A stretch of 64,000 nt of DNA from Clostridia bacterium (GTDB lineage: Bacteria > Bacillota > Clostridia > Oscillospirales > CAG-272): assembly GCA_017547755.1 (NCBI GenBank), contig JAFYOX010000003.1, positions 1 to 64,000 of the forward strand, given 5' to 3'. The position numbers were made by a program, and so were the translations under genes. Of the stretch, positions 53,384 through 61,223 are shown one piece after another (position 1 is the first letter of the stretch; every line of letters starts with the position of its first letter). The notes under the pieces were generated by a model that was not told the origin of the DNA, made no database searches, and saw only the letters and a list, made by a program, of their open reading frames with translations.

Positions 53384-54385
53384 TCATTCTCCGCATATCT
53401 CCGGATTGCGGTCGATGTACGTCTTCAGAAATGTCAGAATTTCCATCGTGCAGTCCGTGACACGGTTCATTTTGTAGTTCCGCGTGGTCGAGAAATATCC
53501 GAAATATCCCCACGGATCCTTCGTCTGCGTTCCCCAGTCCCAGAGTCCGTCGGCATTGATATTTGCAAGGAGCCATTCCACAGCTCCGGAAAGATACCTT
53601 GCGGATCCGCGGAAACTGTTGATATAATTGAACGATTTGAACCAGCGCCGCGTCTTGTCATACACAAAATTCTCGGGCAGTTTTGCGGGACAGTTGTCCC
53701 AGAAATGCCCGTGCCAATACGCGTGTTCGCCGTGATGCCGCAGCATGGCATCCTCCATTTCCGTCGGCACCTCGTTTCTCCGGCACAGGAGAAGTCCGAA
53801 CTGCATGGGTACCAGACGGTCTTCACGGGTCAGAAACACGTCATGCTGGGCATTTTTCTCCCGTTCATAGGAATATTCGCCGGATTCGTAGGCACGTCCG
53901 GCGATGTACATCCATTGATCGTACGTTTCGTCACACAACTCGTTGTACGGGCGGATGGACTCGAGAAGTGTACAGACCGTTGCTTTTCCCCATGGGATTC
54001 CGCGCTCATTGGCAGTGCAGAAATTCTCCCGGCTCCGTCCGGTCAGGAATTCTTCCAGATACTCCGATGCGTTGAAGAGAATGTCGCGGTCGTCGTACTG
54101 CAGACCGATGTAAAGGCAGCGTTCGATGCCGGTGGCGGAGGTCGGGATCTTATCCTTCACGGAATAATCCTTGGACTGGAGCTTTCCCCATCCGCCGTAT
54201 CTGTCCTGCGTTTCAAACATTTCTTCGACAATATCGCTTTTCAGAAACTGCGGATACAGCTCCCTGACCCGTTCGTCATCCGGTCCGAGCGCGAGGATGG
54301 AAGTTACTATTTTATACTTTACCGCCGGATACGGACAGTAATCGTACAGCCGCTTGGCAAAGGTTTTCAGTTCCGCACGATTCAT
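53384..54385 (-). CDS. Alpha/alpha-toroid protein (terpenoid-cyclase/prenyltransferase-like fold), function unknown
   Basis: 333 residues. QDRYGGWGKLQSKD and DGLWDWGTQTKDPWGYFGYF are like the QW-type repeats that end helices in squalene-cyclase and prenyltransferase folds, and IPTSATGIERCLYIGL, IPWGKATVCTLL fit inner-barrel helices. No DXDD cyclase motif is seen, so it is not an active terpene cyclase. It has no signal peptide. The ATG overlaps the stop of the preceding NTPase gene as ATGA (54382-54385). It is the last gene of a four-gene operon. The role is unknown; some toroid proteins in such operons are glycan-related. Confidence 0.6.
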   Translation of the reverse strand: MNRAELKTFAKRLYDYCPYPAVKYKIVTSILALGPDDERVRELYPQFLKSDIVEEMFETQDRYGGWGKLQSKDYSVKDKIPTSATGIERCLYIGLQYDDRDILFNASEYLEEFLTGRSRENFCTANERGIPWGKATVCTLLESIRPYNELCDETYDQWMYIAGRAYESGEYSYEREKNAQHDVFLTREDRLVPMQFGLLLCRRNEVPTEMEDAMLRHHGEHAYWHGHFWDNCPAKLPENFVYDKTRRWFKSFNYINSFRGSARYLSGAVEWLLANINADGLWDWGTQTKDPWGYFGYFSTTRNYKMNRVTDCTMEILTFLKTYIDRNPEICGE

Positions 54386-54690
54386 TCCGTCACTTCCTCC
54401 AGCAGAAGTTTTTCCGTAAACGCACCGCGTTCTTCCGCCTTTTTCCGCCGGATCTCATCCAGCTTTTCCGCGGAACATCCGCGTGCACGTGCCGCCGCGT
54501 AGATCACTTCCAGCAGATCCGCCAGTTCCTCCACATTGCCGTCCTCATGGTATTCCGCGAGTTCCTCGGTCAGTTTTTCATCCAGCCGGACAAGATATTC
54601 TTCGTCCGTCAGTTTCCGGATCTTCGCCTTCTGCCCGTTCTCTGCAATAATCTCCGGAATCCGGTCGCGGATCAGTTTATTGTACTTCAT
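54382..54690 (-). CDS. MazG-like phosphoribosyl-ATP pyrophosphohydrolase-type NTPase, small
   Basis: 102 residues from the ATG at 54688-54690 behind AGAAGGGATG. MKYNKLIRDRIPEII is the typical start of the COG4997 group of house-cleaning nucleotide pyrophosphohydrolases. The metal motif is E43-x2-E46 and E55-x2-D58. It overlaps the gene upstream by 14 bp and the gene downstream by 4 bp, so all three are coupled. The likely role is hydrolysis of unusual nucleoside triphosphates. Its placement among carbohydrate genes is unexplained. Confidence 0.78.
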   Translation of the reverse strand: MKYNKLIRDRIPEIIAENGQKAKIRKLTDEEYLVRLDEKLTEELAEYHEDGNVEELADLLEVIYAAARARGCSAEKLDEIRRKKAEERGAFTEKLLLEEVTE

Positions 54691-56812
54691 CACCGCATCC
54701 CTTCTGCCGTACAATCATCCGCACGGACATTTCCGGAAGAGTCAGCCGGAACTCGCCTTCCGACTTCACCGTACTTTCGGAGCCTTCACAGGAGAATATT
54801 GTATAGTCTCCAGCACTCCGGATTGTGACTTCGGTTTCCGCTGAACGATTGTGAACAAACCACAGCTCCGCATCTTCCGTGACACTCCGGCGTACACGCA
54901 CCTGCGGACAGTCTTCAATGATATCCAGAAGCGGTTCCGCTCCCATTTTCAGACAGTTCTGCGTTATCGCTCCTGACAAACATCTCGTTATTTGATTGGG
55001 ATATTCTTCCATTATTTTTTCAACAAATTTTGTTTTGACATCCGTTTCCACCACAGCAACCGATCCGCCGTTTTTCAGATAATCCCAAATCCACTTTGCA
55101 GTTTCCTCTTCCGGTTCCGCAGAATCAAACAGAACCAGAACCCGGAAACTTTCGCATCCGGTGTGAATCTTTCCATCCTCAAACGAGCAGTCCGCCAGTC
55201 CGGACTCATCGATCAGATCAAAGTCCAATTTGTCATTTTCGAGGTTTTCAAGCACTTCTCCGTAGATTTTTTCGAGTTTTTGGATCGTTTCCGGCTGATA
55301 CGGCGCCACTGTACACGGTCCTACATCCCAGTATTTATGATCCGGCGGCGCAAACCGTTCATACGCCGCATTCATCGGGATCAGCACCAGAACGTCCGCC
55401 GAGTGGGTTCCCGTACTGCAGAACAGCGACGCACGTGCCGCGCATTCCTCAAACTCCAACCGTTCCGGATCCGGAGACGTACTGTATCCGTAATACGACG
55501 CGATATGCGTGACGCCCAGCTGCATCTGGTAATATGTGGAGTTCATCCGATTTTTATGTGTTGCTTCATCTGGTATCTTCCACCAGTTGTATTCCAGATG
55601 AAAACTCGATTCACTCATCACAGACGACCGTCCGTACAGGTGCGCGGCAGACGATGCCGTCTTTTCGGCAATTACATCCCGCGGATTGCTCGCATACAGC
55701 CGGTCAACGCCCGGCATCTGCATATGGCGCATGAGCCCGAACAAATCCGCGTTCAGCCCGATCTGCATTGAAAGCGTCTCTTCCCCGTACAGATGTCCCG
55801 TCATCCGCGTACCGTGTCTGCCGCACCATTCCGCTATGCGCCCGAAGTAATTTTCACCAAAAAGTTCCGCAGCACATCGCCAGTATTTGCGGCGATATAC
55901 TGCAAAATCACCGGTTGTTTCAAAGAAAATATCCACGTAATGCTCCGGCATATCCTCCGGAAGCAGACCATCCATCGTCTCCGTCCACGCCGCAACCGCA
56001 TCTCTTTCATAAAAATACGACGAGCAGCCGTGCGTCGGAAGCCCCGGTTCATCGGTAAAAAATGCGGTGATTTTCGAGATCCGTTCCTCCCCGAGATGCC
56101 GCAGATACGCCTCATGCGTGACTTCGATAAAGCGATCCGTCACGTCCGCACGCATGAGATCCGGATACGGAACTTTGTCCTCTGTATGGAAATTTATGGC
56201 TCTTGTATAGAACGCGCACACCCGGTATGAGCTGTAAATTTCCGGTAAATTCCACAATAAATCAGTTTCATTTTGTACAATATCAAACCGCACATTCGTA
56301 TCGACAATTCCGTTTTCATCCATCGGATACGCCGCCGCATAGCGAAGGGTTCCGCTGTCTGCGGGTAACGATCCCTTCCCGTGACCGACCACTGCCGTAC
56401 GGCAGACAAGCCCTTTCACCTGATCTTCCGGATGCCCTTCGAGGACCTTATGCCCGGCGGCACCGCTCGGATACGCGCGTTCGTCGTATATCCATACCTC
56501 CATCCCGCGCGCAAAACACGCATCAATGAAATTCCGCAGATGCTCCCATTCCGCATCGGTTTCCGGCGTTCCTTCGCCGAGATAGGCATCCAGCGACCGC
56601 TTTTTATAAGCCTCATCCGTCTCGTCCGGCAGACGTTTCAGAGAAACATCCATGTTCACCACGAATCCGCCGAGCCCGTTTTTCTGTGCCGCATCCAGAT
56701 ATGCTTCCGTATCCGCCGCCGTTTTGGGATAATACGAGTGAATGATCTGCACCGGACGTCGGAAATTGTCCGGATTCCGCATTTTTTCCCGCAGCAATTC
56801 TGTCGTTGTCAT
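54677..56812 (-). CDS. GH106-like (alpha-L-rhamnosidase-like) glycoside hydrolase
   Basis: 711 residues from the ATG at 56810-56812 behind GAGGTG; an upstream frame lacks a site. VWIYDERAYPSGAAGH is the hallmark stretch of GH106-type proteins (usually YDEDxWPSGxAGG), and ITAFFTDEPGLP the conserved Asp/Glu pair at the end of a barrel strand. WSS-type binding loops and a C-terminal beta-sandwich (VLVLFDSAEPEEETAKWIW onward) follow. GH106 enzymes cut alpha-L-rhamnose from pectic or flavonoid glycosides. No signal peptide is present. It is shorter than Bacteroidetes GH106 (over 900 aa), so the assignment is tentative. It overlaps the next gene by 14 bp. Confidence 0.7.
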   Translation of the reverse strand: MTTTELLREKMRNPDNFRRPVQIIHSYYPKTAADTEAYLDAAQKNGLGGFVVNMDVSLKRLPDETDEAYKKRSLDAYLGEGTPETDAEWEHLRNFIDACFARGMEVWIYDERAYPSGAAGHKVLEGHPEDQVKGLVCRTAVVGHGKGSLPADSGTLRYAAAYPMDENGIVDTNVRFDIVQNETDLLWNLPEIYSSYRVCAFYTRAINFHTEDKVPYPDLMRADVTDRFIEVTHEAYLRHLGEERISKITAFFTDEPGLPTHGCSSYFYERDAVAAWTETMDGLLPEDMPEHYVDIFFETTGDFAVYRRKYWRCAAELFGENYFGRIAEWCGRHGTRMTGHLYGEETLSMQIGLNADLFGLMRHMQMPGVDRLYASNPRDVIAEKTASSAAHLYGRSSVMSESSFHLEYNWWKIPDEATHKNRMNSTYYQMQLGVTHIASYYGYSTSPDPERLEFEECAARASLFCSTGTHSADVLVLIPMNAAYERFAPPDHKYWDVGPCTVAPYQPETIQKLEKIYGEVLENLENDKLDFDLIDESGLADCSFEDGKIHTGCESFRVLVLFDSAEPEEETAKWIWDYLKNGGSVAVVETDVKTKFVEKIMEEYPNQITRCLSGAITQNCLKMGAEPLLDIIEDCPQVRVRRSVTEDAELWFVHNRSAETEVTIRSAGDYTIFSCEGSESTVKSEGEFRLTLPEMSVRMIVRQKGCGDEVQ

Positions 56813-56822
56813 ATTTTTCACC

Positions 56823-57314
56823 TCACAGTTCCTTGCCGTAGTACAGAACCAGCGTGTCGTCTTCCACATCCGCCATCACGAATTCATTGTAATTCCAATG
56901 GAGATAGATTCCCAGATTCCGCGTTTCCGCCGCTTCCACGCCGATTGTGATCCGTTCGTACCCCTGTTCCTTCGCGTACGCCTCCATCATCTTCACCATC
57001 CGCGAGATATGTCCCTGTCCCTCGTGTTCCTTTGCGATCCGGAGCGCATTGACATTGGTGATTTTACGACCGTCCGCGAGATTCAGCCGTCCGCGGATCG
57101 CCGAACAATCCGGCGAGAACAGCAAAGTCCCTTCTCCGACCGGTTCGCCGTCACAGACTACCACAAAGGAAGCCGCGTCCCCGTCACGATTGTAGCCGAT
57201 GTACTCCTCGCGCCAGCGCAGCCACGCGGGTTCTTCGGGATTGTCCGCGATGTTTTTCGCCCAGATGCGTTCGAGATCCTCCGGGGTTGCCTTCCGGCAG
57301 ACATAGTTATTCAT
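56823..57314 (-). CDS. GNAT-family N-acetyltransferase
   Basis: 163 residues from the ATG at 57312-57314 (site GAGGCAATT); the longer frame has no site. The acetyl-CoA loop is visible as LRIAKEHEGQGHISRMV (Q/RxxGxG type, reading GQGHIS), followed by ERITIGVEAAETRNLGIYLHWNYNEF, the typical end of the fold. FVVVCDGEPVGEGTLL is the central strand pair. The substrate is unknown. It is the first gene of the operon with the GH106-like enzyme, 10 bp upstream of it, with a promoter at 57349-57377. Confidence 0.85.
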   Translation of the reverse strand: MNNYVCRKATPEDLERIWAKNIADNPEEPAWLRWREEYIGYNRDGDAASFVVVCDGEPVGEGTLLFSPDCSAIRGRLNLADGRKITNVNALRIAKEHEGQGHISRMVKMMEAYAKEQGYERITIGVEAAETRNLGIYLHWNYNEFVMADVEDDTLVLYYGKEL

Positions 57315-57348
57315 AAGAAATTGCCTCGTTTCTTCCGTTTTTTTCTTC

Positions 57349-57377
57349 ATTATAACACAGGGATTTTCTTTGTGCAA
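57349..57377 (-). promoter_or_regulatory. Promoter of the 57314-53384 operon
   Basis: On the minus strand TTGCAC (57372-57377), 17 bp, TATAAT (57349-57354). Confidence 0.7.
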
Positions 57378-57399
57378 CCCGATTTTTCGTATTATGGCA

Positions 57400-57426
57400 T
57401 AAAAAAAGAGACGTCATACGTCTCTT
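57400..57426 (-). terminator. Intrinsic terminator of the HPr-like gene
   Basis: AAGAGACGT (57406-57414) pairs with ACGTCTCTT (57418-57426). On the minus strand the stem is followed by TTTTTTTATG. Confidence 0.8.
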
Positions 57427-57463
57427 CCATATATATAATCGCCTTTCGGCTGTTATTTTCCTT

Positions 57464-57697
57464 TTATCGGATGTACTGTTCGAACTCGAAGTAGCAGTCG
57501 GTGTCCGCACAGACATAAACTTCTTCCCACGAGGTCTTGGCGAGCATCACGCCCATGTAGCTCTTGGCATTCAGACGATGCCGTCCGTTGATGACTTCCA
57601 CATCATACGGGCACTGTGCGGCGATCCGCACAAAATTGAAAATATCCGCTGCCGTTGCGAGTTCTACCTTATATATAAACTTGTCTGCCGCTGTCAC
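57464..57697 (-). CDS. HPr-like protein lacking the active-site histidine (Crh-like)
   Basis: 77 residues from a GTG at 57695-57697, chosen because GGAGGCATATTT precedes it; another GTG at 57757 coincides with the start of transcription. The fold is that of PTS HPr: VELATAADIFNFVRIAAQ for the first helix and NGRHRLNAKSYMGVM for the second. No His is in the His15 region, but Ser46 in AKSYMG is kept, as in Crh of Bacillus. HPr(Ser-P)/Crh act as corepressors in carbon catabolite control, so a regulatory role is plausible. It is monocistronic with its own promoter and terminator. Confidence 0.75.
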   Translation of the reverse strand: MTAADKFIYKVELATAADIFNFVRIAAQCPYDVEVINGRHRLNAKSYMGVMLAKTSWEEVYVCADTDCYFEFEQYIR

Positions 57698-57764
57698 AAA
57701 TATGCCTCCGAAATTTGATTGGGGGTATGCGCCGCGGTGAATCACTTTCGTTTTCACCCTACCT

Positions 57765-57792
57765 ATTATACATGATTTCGCGGAAATGTCAA
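57765..57792 (-). promoter_or_regulatory. Promoter of the HPr-like gene
   Basis: On the minus strand TTGACA (57787-57792), 16 bp, TATAAT (57765-57770). Confidence 0.7.
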
Positions 57793-57888
57793 TAGCCCGG
57801 ATACAGCTTCTCCCTATTGCACTTTTTCGGCAGATGACTTACCCTTTTGATTGTATCTTTCGCACAACAAAAAACGGCGTTTTTTGTC

Positions 57889-57957
57889 TATAATTACAAC
57901 AGTCGTTCCGTATTTCCTTCAAATACGGAAGAATTTAACAGGAATAAGGCCTGTTTT
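57889..57957 (+). promoter_or_regulatory. Leader of spoVAD: -10 box and two hairpins
   Basis: The 321-bp gap 57698-58018 holds, on the plus strand, TATAAT (57889-57894) without a good -35 box. It then holds a 10-bp hairpin TTCCGTATTT/AAATACGGAA (57905-57929) and a terminator-like hairpin AACAGG/CCTGTT followed by TTT (57937-57957). No clear sigma-G box was found. The hairpins could attenuate transcription before spoVAD. Confidence 0.45.
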
Positions 57958-58018
57958 TCCGCGCAAAATAACTCCGGAACCCACGAATCATGGATGAAAG
58001 GACGGAAAATCCGACAAA

Positions 58019-59098
58019 ATGAACAGCAAACCATACAAACCGTCCCGGCCGGTGTATATCCTGTCCGCCGGTTCGGTGACGGGTCAGAAGGAAAAAAGAG
58101 GGCCGCTCGGACGATGTTTTGACCTCTCCGGCGACGACCGTTTCGGTAAGGAATCCTGGGAAAAAGCGGAATCCGAGATGCAGAGACTCGCCGTCGGGAT
58201 CGCTATGCGGAAGGCCGGTTTCCGCACGGACGAAATGGATGCGCTCTTCGCAGGGGATCTCATCAACCAATGTACCTCCTCCAGCTACGGACTGCTGTCG
58301 TACCGGATCCCGTTTCTCGGCCTGTTCGGTGCGTGTTCCACCTGTGCGGAAGGTCTGCTGATGGCAGCGGTATACCTCGGAAGCGGCGGTTTTGACCGCG
58401 CCGCCGCGGTCACATCGTCGCATTACTGCTCTGCGGAACGGCAGTTCCGCTTCCCTCTCGAATACGGCGGACAGCGGCCGCCGACCGCGCAATGGACAGT
58501 CACGGGTGCAGGTGCGTTTGTCCTGTCTGCCGCCGCACGGGATTCGGTCCGCTGTACGGTGCCGTTTCTCCCGGAGATCACGGAGGTCCTGCCGGGCTGC
58601 ATCGTCGACCGAGGCATCAACGATGCGAACAATATGGGTGCCGCCATGGCTCCGGCGGCGGCAGATACGCTGGAACGCTATTTCCGCGGAACGGGTTCCT
58701 CGCCGGAGCAGTTCGATCTGATCGTTACGGGCGACCTCGGACGTGAAGGTTCGGCGATCCTGAATGATCTGCTCGCCGTCCGCGGCATCGACGTCGTGAA
58801 AAATCATGTGGACTGCGGAACGATGATCTATGCGGAAAAGGAATCGGATACCCATGCCGGCGGATCCGGATGCGGATGCAGTGCGGTCGTTCTTGCGGCG
58901 GATCTGCTGGAAAATATCCGTTCGGGGGTACTGAAGGATATCCTGTTTGTCGGTACGGGCGCGCTGATGAACCCGCTTTCGCTCAATCAGGGGCAGAATA
59001 TCCCCGGGATCGCGCATCTGGTACGCATCCACGGCGTTCCCCGCAAAAAATTATGCCAGCAGGAAACGGAGGTTTCCCATCATGCAGACACTCCTTGA
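58019..59098 (+). CDS. spoVAD: Stage V sporulation protein AD
   Basis: 359 residues with a thiolase-like fold: GACSTCAEGLLMAAVYL, SSHYCSAERQFRFPLEYG and GDLGREGSAILNDLL are SpoVAD hallmarks. SpoVAD binds dipicolinic acid and, with SpoVAC and SpoVAE(b), moves Ca-DPA into the developing spore. The N-terminus has an unusual MNSKPYKPSRPVY extension but is otherwise standard (GPLGRCFD). The ribosome site is weak. The usual spoVAC gene is absent just upstream. The 3' end overlaps spoVAE by 17 bp. Expression is expected in the forespore. Confidence 0.93.
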   Translation: MNSKPYKPSRPVYILSAGSVTGQKEKRGPLGRCFDLSGDDRFGKESWEKAESEMQRLAVGIAMRKAGFRTDEMDALFAGDLINQCTSSSYGLLSYRIPFLGLFGACSTCAEGLLMAAVYLGSGGFDRAAAVTSSHYCSAERQFRFPLEYGGQRPPTAQWTVTGAGAFVLSAAARDSVRCTVPFLPEITEVLPGCIVDRGINDANNMGAAMAPAAADTLERYFRGTGSSPEQFDLIVTGDLGREGSAILNDLLAVRGIDVVKNHVDCGTMIYAEKESDTHAGGSGCGCSAVVLAADLLENIRSGVLKDILFVGTGALMNPLSLNQGQNIPGIAHLVRIHGVPRKKLCQQETEVSHHADTP

Positions 59099-59450
59099 AT
59101 ATCTCCGTGCGTTTCTGGTCGGCGGTGCTTTCTGTGCGGCCGCGCAGATTCTCATCGACCGGACAAAACTCACTCCCGCACGGATCCTCGTCGGCTATGT
59201 GGTCGGCGGCGTGATCCTTGGTGCGCTCGGACTGTATCAGCCGCTCGTGGATTTCGCAGGTGCGGGAGCCACGGTCCCTCTCACCGGATTCGGCTACACC
59301 ATCGCCCGCGGTGTGCGCGAAGCCGTACTCCGCGACGGTCTGACCGGCGCACTGACCGGCGGACTGACCGCATCGGCGGGAGGTATCACGGCGGCAATGC
59401 TGTGTGGTCTCGCGGCGGCGCTCATTTTCCGCGAGAAAAGCAAAGGATAG
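59082..59450 (+). CDS. spoVAE: Stage V sporulation protein AE
   Basis: 122 residues, highly hydrophobic with about four membrane segments. LRAFLVGGAFCAAAQILID, TPARILVGYVVGGVILGALGLY and VREAVLRDGLTGALTGGLTASAGGI match SpoVAE/AEb, a membrane component of the Ca-DPA channel. AGGAAACGGAGG lies before the ATG inside the end of spoVAD, so translation is coupled. A strong terminator follows at 59456. The pair lacks the expected third member, spoVAC, and spoVAF. Confidence 0.92.
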   Translation: MQTLLEYLRAFLVGGAFCAAAQILIDRTKLTPARILVGYVVGGVILGALGLYQPLVDFAGAGATVPLTGFGYTIARGVREAVLRDGLTGALTGGLTASAGGITAAMLCGLAAALIFREKSKG

Positions 59451-59455
59451 GACAG

Positions 59456-59492
59456 AAATACGTGAGATTCCCCTGGAATCTCACGTATTTTT
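59456..59492 (+). terminator. Intrinsic terminator of spoVAD-spoVAE
   Basis: A 16-bp perfect stem AAATACGTGAGATTCC (59456-59471) and GGAATCTCACGTATTT (59475-59490) is followed by TTATTT. Confidence 0.85.
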
Positions 59493-59524
59493 ATTTCTGT
59501 ACCCTCTATAATATTTCACATCTA

Positions 59525-59591
59525 TTGACTTTTTCCATGAAACAAAGTAAAATATAGGTATCTATGGGCTCAGATAAATTTTTTCTGAGCC
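59525..59591 (+). promoter_or_regulatory. Promoter and leader hairpin of the third binding lipoprotein
   Basis: TTGACT (59525-59530), 17 bp, TAAAAT (59548-59553). The leader begins with a hairpin, GGCTCAGA (59567-59574) and TCTGAGCC (59584-59591), right at the likely 5' end of the mRNA, which could protect the transcript. Confidence 0.65.
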
Positions 59592-59623
59592 GCAGAATTG
59601 TTATATTTTGAAAGGTTTGTATC

Positions 59624-61132
59624 ATGAAAAAGAAACTCCTTGCCATGCTCCTCCTTTCTTCCATGCTGATCTCTACCTTCGCTTCCTGCTCCGAAGGCGG
59701 CGAAAATACGGAAGAAACTCCCACCTCCGACGTATCCGTTCCCACGGCGGAAGAAGTCGTTGAAGAAGTGGAAGAAGAAATCACCCTCGAATCCGCTGCC
59801 GCTCAGTATGCTGACCGCGACTACGGCGGATACGAATACCGCGTTGCCGACCGCGGCGACCCGGGTACTTACGCTGACTGGCAGACCTTCGACGTTTACG
59901 CCGCAGAACTGACTGGTGAAGTTATCAACGACGCCGTTTACGAACGCAATACCCTTCTCGAAGAAACCATGAACGTCAAGATCGTGGAACGTCCCTTCAC
60001 CCACGGTGAAGTTACTTCCTCTGTAAAGACCTCCATCATGGCTGCAGCGGACGACTATGACGTCTTCACCGACGGTCTCTCCAACATCGCTCCGCTGGTT
60101 TCCCAGAACTACATCCTTGACCTCCGTCAGATCGAATCCCTCAAGTTTGAAAACGCATGGTGGGACCAGATGATCTACGAAGACCTCTCCATCTTCGGCA
60201 AGTCCTTCTTCATGACCGGTGACATCTCCGTCATGGACAACTACGGTACCTGGTGCTATCTCTTCAACAAGACCATGATCAACGACTACGGTCTTGAAAG
60301 CCCGTACGATCTCGTTGACTCCGGCAAGTGGACCATCGACAAGCACAACGAAATGGCGCAGGCTACCACCGTTGACCTCGACGGCGACGGCAAGTGGACC
60401 ATGGCAGACTCCTACGGCTACATCACCGAAACCTACAACAATACCGCAATGTGGAACTGCTTCGGCTACCGCATCATCAGCAAGGATGCCGAAGGTACTC
60501 CCATTTATTCCTACTCCGGCGAAGAACAGCTTACCGCACTCCAGAAGATCATTGAAACCCAGTATGCTCCCTTCACCAACATGGGCTCCGGCTCCACCGT
60601 TACCGGCGGCGGCGGTCTGACCGACAACACCCGTGAAAACCAGTTCGCGATCGGCCGTGCGCTCTTCTACTACGCAGGTCTCCGCAACATCACCCTCTAC
60701 CGTGACAGCGACACCGACTTCGGTATCATTCCCGCACCGAAGTACACCGAAGAACAGTCCCAGTACTACTCTTCCTACAGTAACGGCAACTGTACCGCTT
60801 ACGCGATCCCTGTAACCTCCGGCGATCCCGAAAAGGTCGGCGACATCACCGAAGCTATGGCTCACCTCAGCGTTTACTCCCTGACTCCCGCGTACTACGA
60901 CAAGACCCTTATCGGTAAGTCCACCCGTGACCAGGAATCCGAACCGATGCTCGAGCTGATCCTCTCCACCCGTAACTATGACCTCGGCGTTATCTTCGGC
61001 TGGGGCGGCATCGCTTCCTCCATCCACGGCATGAAGGATCCGAACACCGTTGCATCCTCTCTCCAGAAGCTCGAAAAGGCTGCAAACAAGGTTCTCTCCA
61101 GAGCGATCGAAGAACTTATCATTCTCGAATAA
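59624..61132 (+). CDS. Solute-binding lipoprotein (orphan ABC substrate-binding type)
   Basis: 502 residues. Lipoprotein signal MKKKLLAMLLLSSMLISTF with lipobox FASC and lipidated C22, then a Glu/Thr-rich linker. GEVINDAVYERNTLLEETMN matches the two other lipoproteins. GGGGLTDNTRENQFAIGRALFYYAGL lies in the lobe that holds ligand. The codon bias is extreme (AAG, ATC, GTT, TAC), more than its neighbours, which indicates very high expression. GAAAGG lies before the ATG. It is monocistronic, with no permease nearby. A terminator whose loop contains TATAAT follows. Confidence 0.88.
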   Translation: MKKKLLAMLLLSSMLISTFASCSEGGENTEETPTSDVSVPTAEEVVEEVEEEITLESAAAQYADRDYGGYEYRVADRGDPGTYADWQTFDVYAAELTGEVINDAVYERNTLLEETMNVKIVERPFTHGEVTSSVKTSIMAAADDYDVFTDGLSNIAPLVSQNYILDLRQIESLKFENAWWDQMIYEDLSIFGKSFFMTGDISVMDNYGTWCYLFNKTMINDYGLESPYDLVDSGKWTIDKHNEMAQATTVDLDGDGKWTMADSYGYITETYNNTAMWNCFGYRIISKDAEGTPIYSYSGEEQLTALQKIIETQYAPFTNMGSGSTVTGGGGLTDNTRENQFAIGRALFYYAGLRNITLYRDSDTDFGIIPAPKYTEEQSQYYSSYSNGNCTAYAIPVTSGDPEKVGDITEAMAHLSVYSLTPAYYDKTLIGKSTRDQESEPMLELILSTRNYDLGVIFGWGGIASSIHGMKDPNTVASSLQKLEKAANKVLSRAIEELIILE

Positions 61133-61166
61133 GTCTCTGATTTTCCGAAAAATCAACAAAAAATGT

Positions 61167-61203
61167 CCGGTATGTGCTATAATAGGCACATACCGGATTT
61201 TTT
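61167..61203 (+). terminator. Terminator with a TATAAT box in its loop
   Basis: CCGGTATGTGC (61167-61177) pairs with GCACATACCGG (61186-61196) and is followed by TTTTTT (61198-61203). The loop holds TATAAT (61178-61183), which could serve as the -10 box of the DUF4838 gene, although no good -35 box precedes it. Confidence 0.75.
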
Positions 61204-61223
61204 ATCGTAAAAGGAGAATTTCT

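Noticed and set aside
57960..58018. Sigma-G promoter for spoVAD
   Set aside because: No convincing GCATA/CATACTA-type pair with proper spacing was found in the leader.
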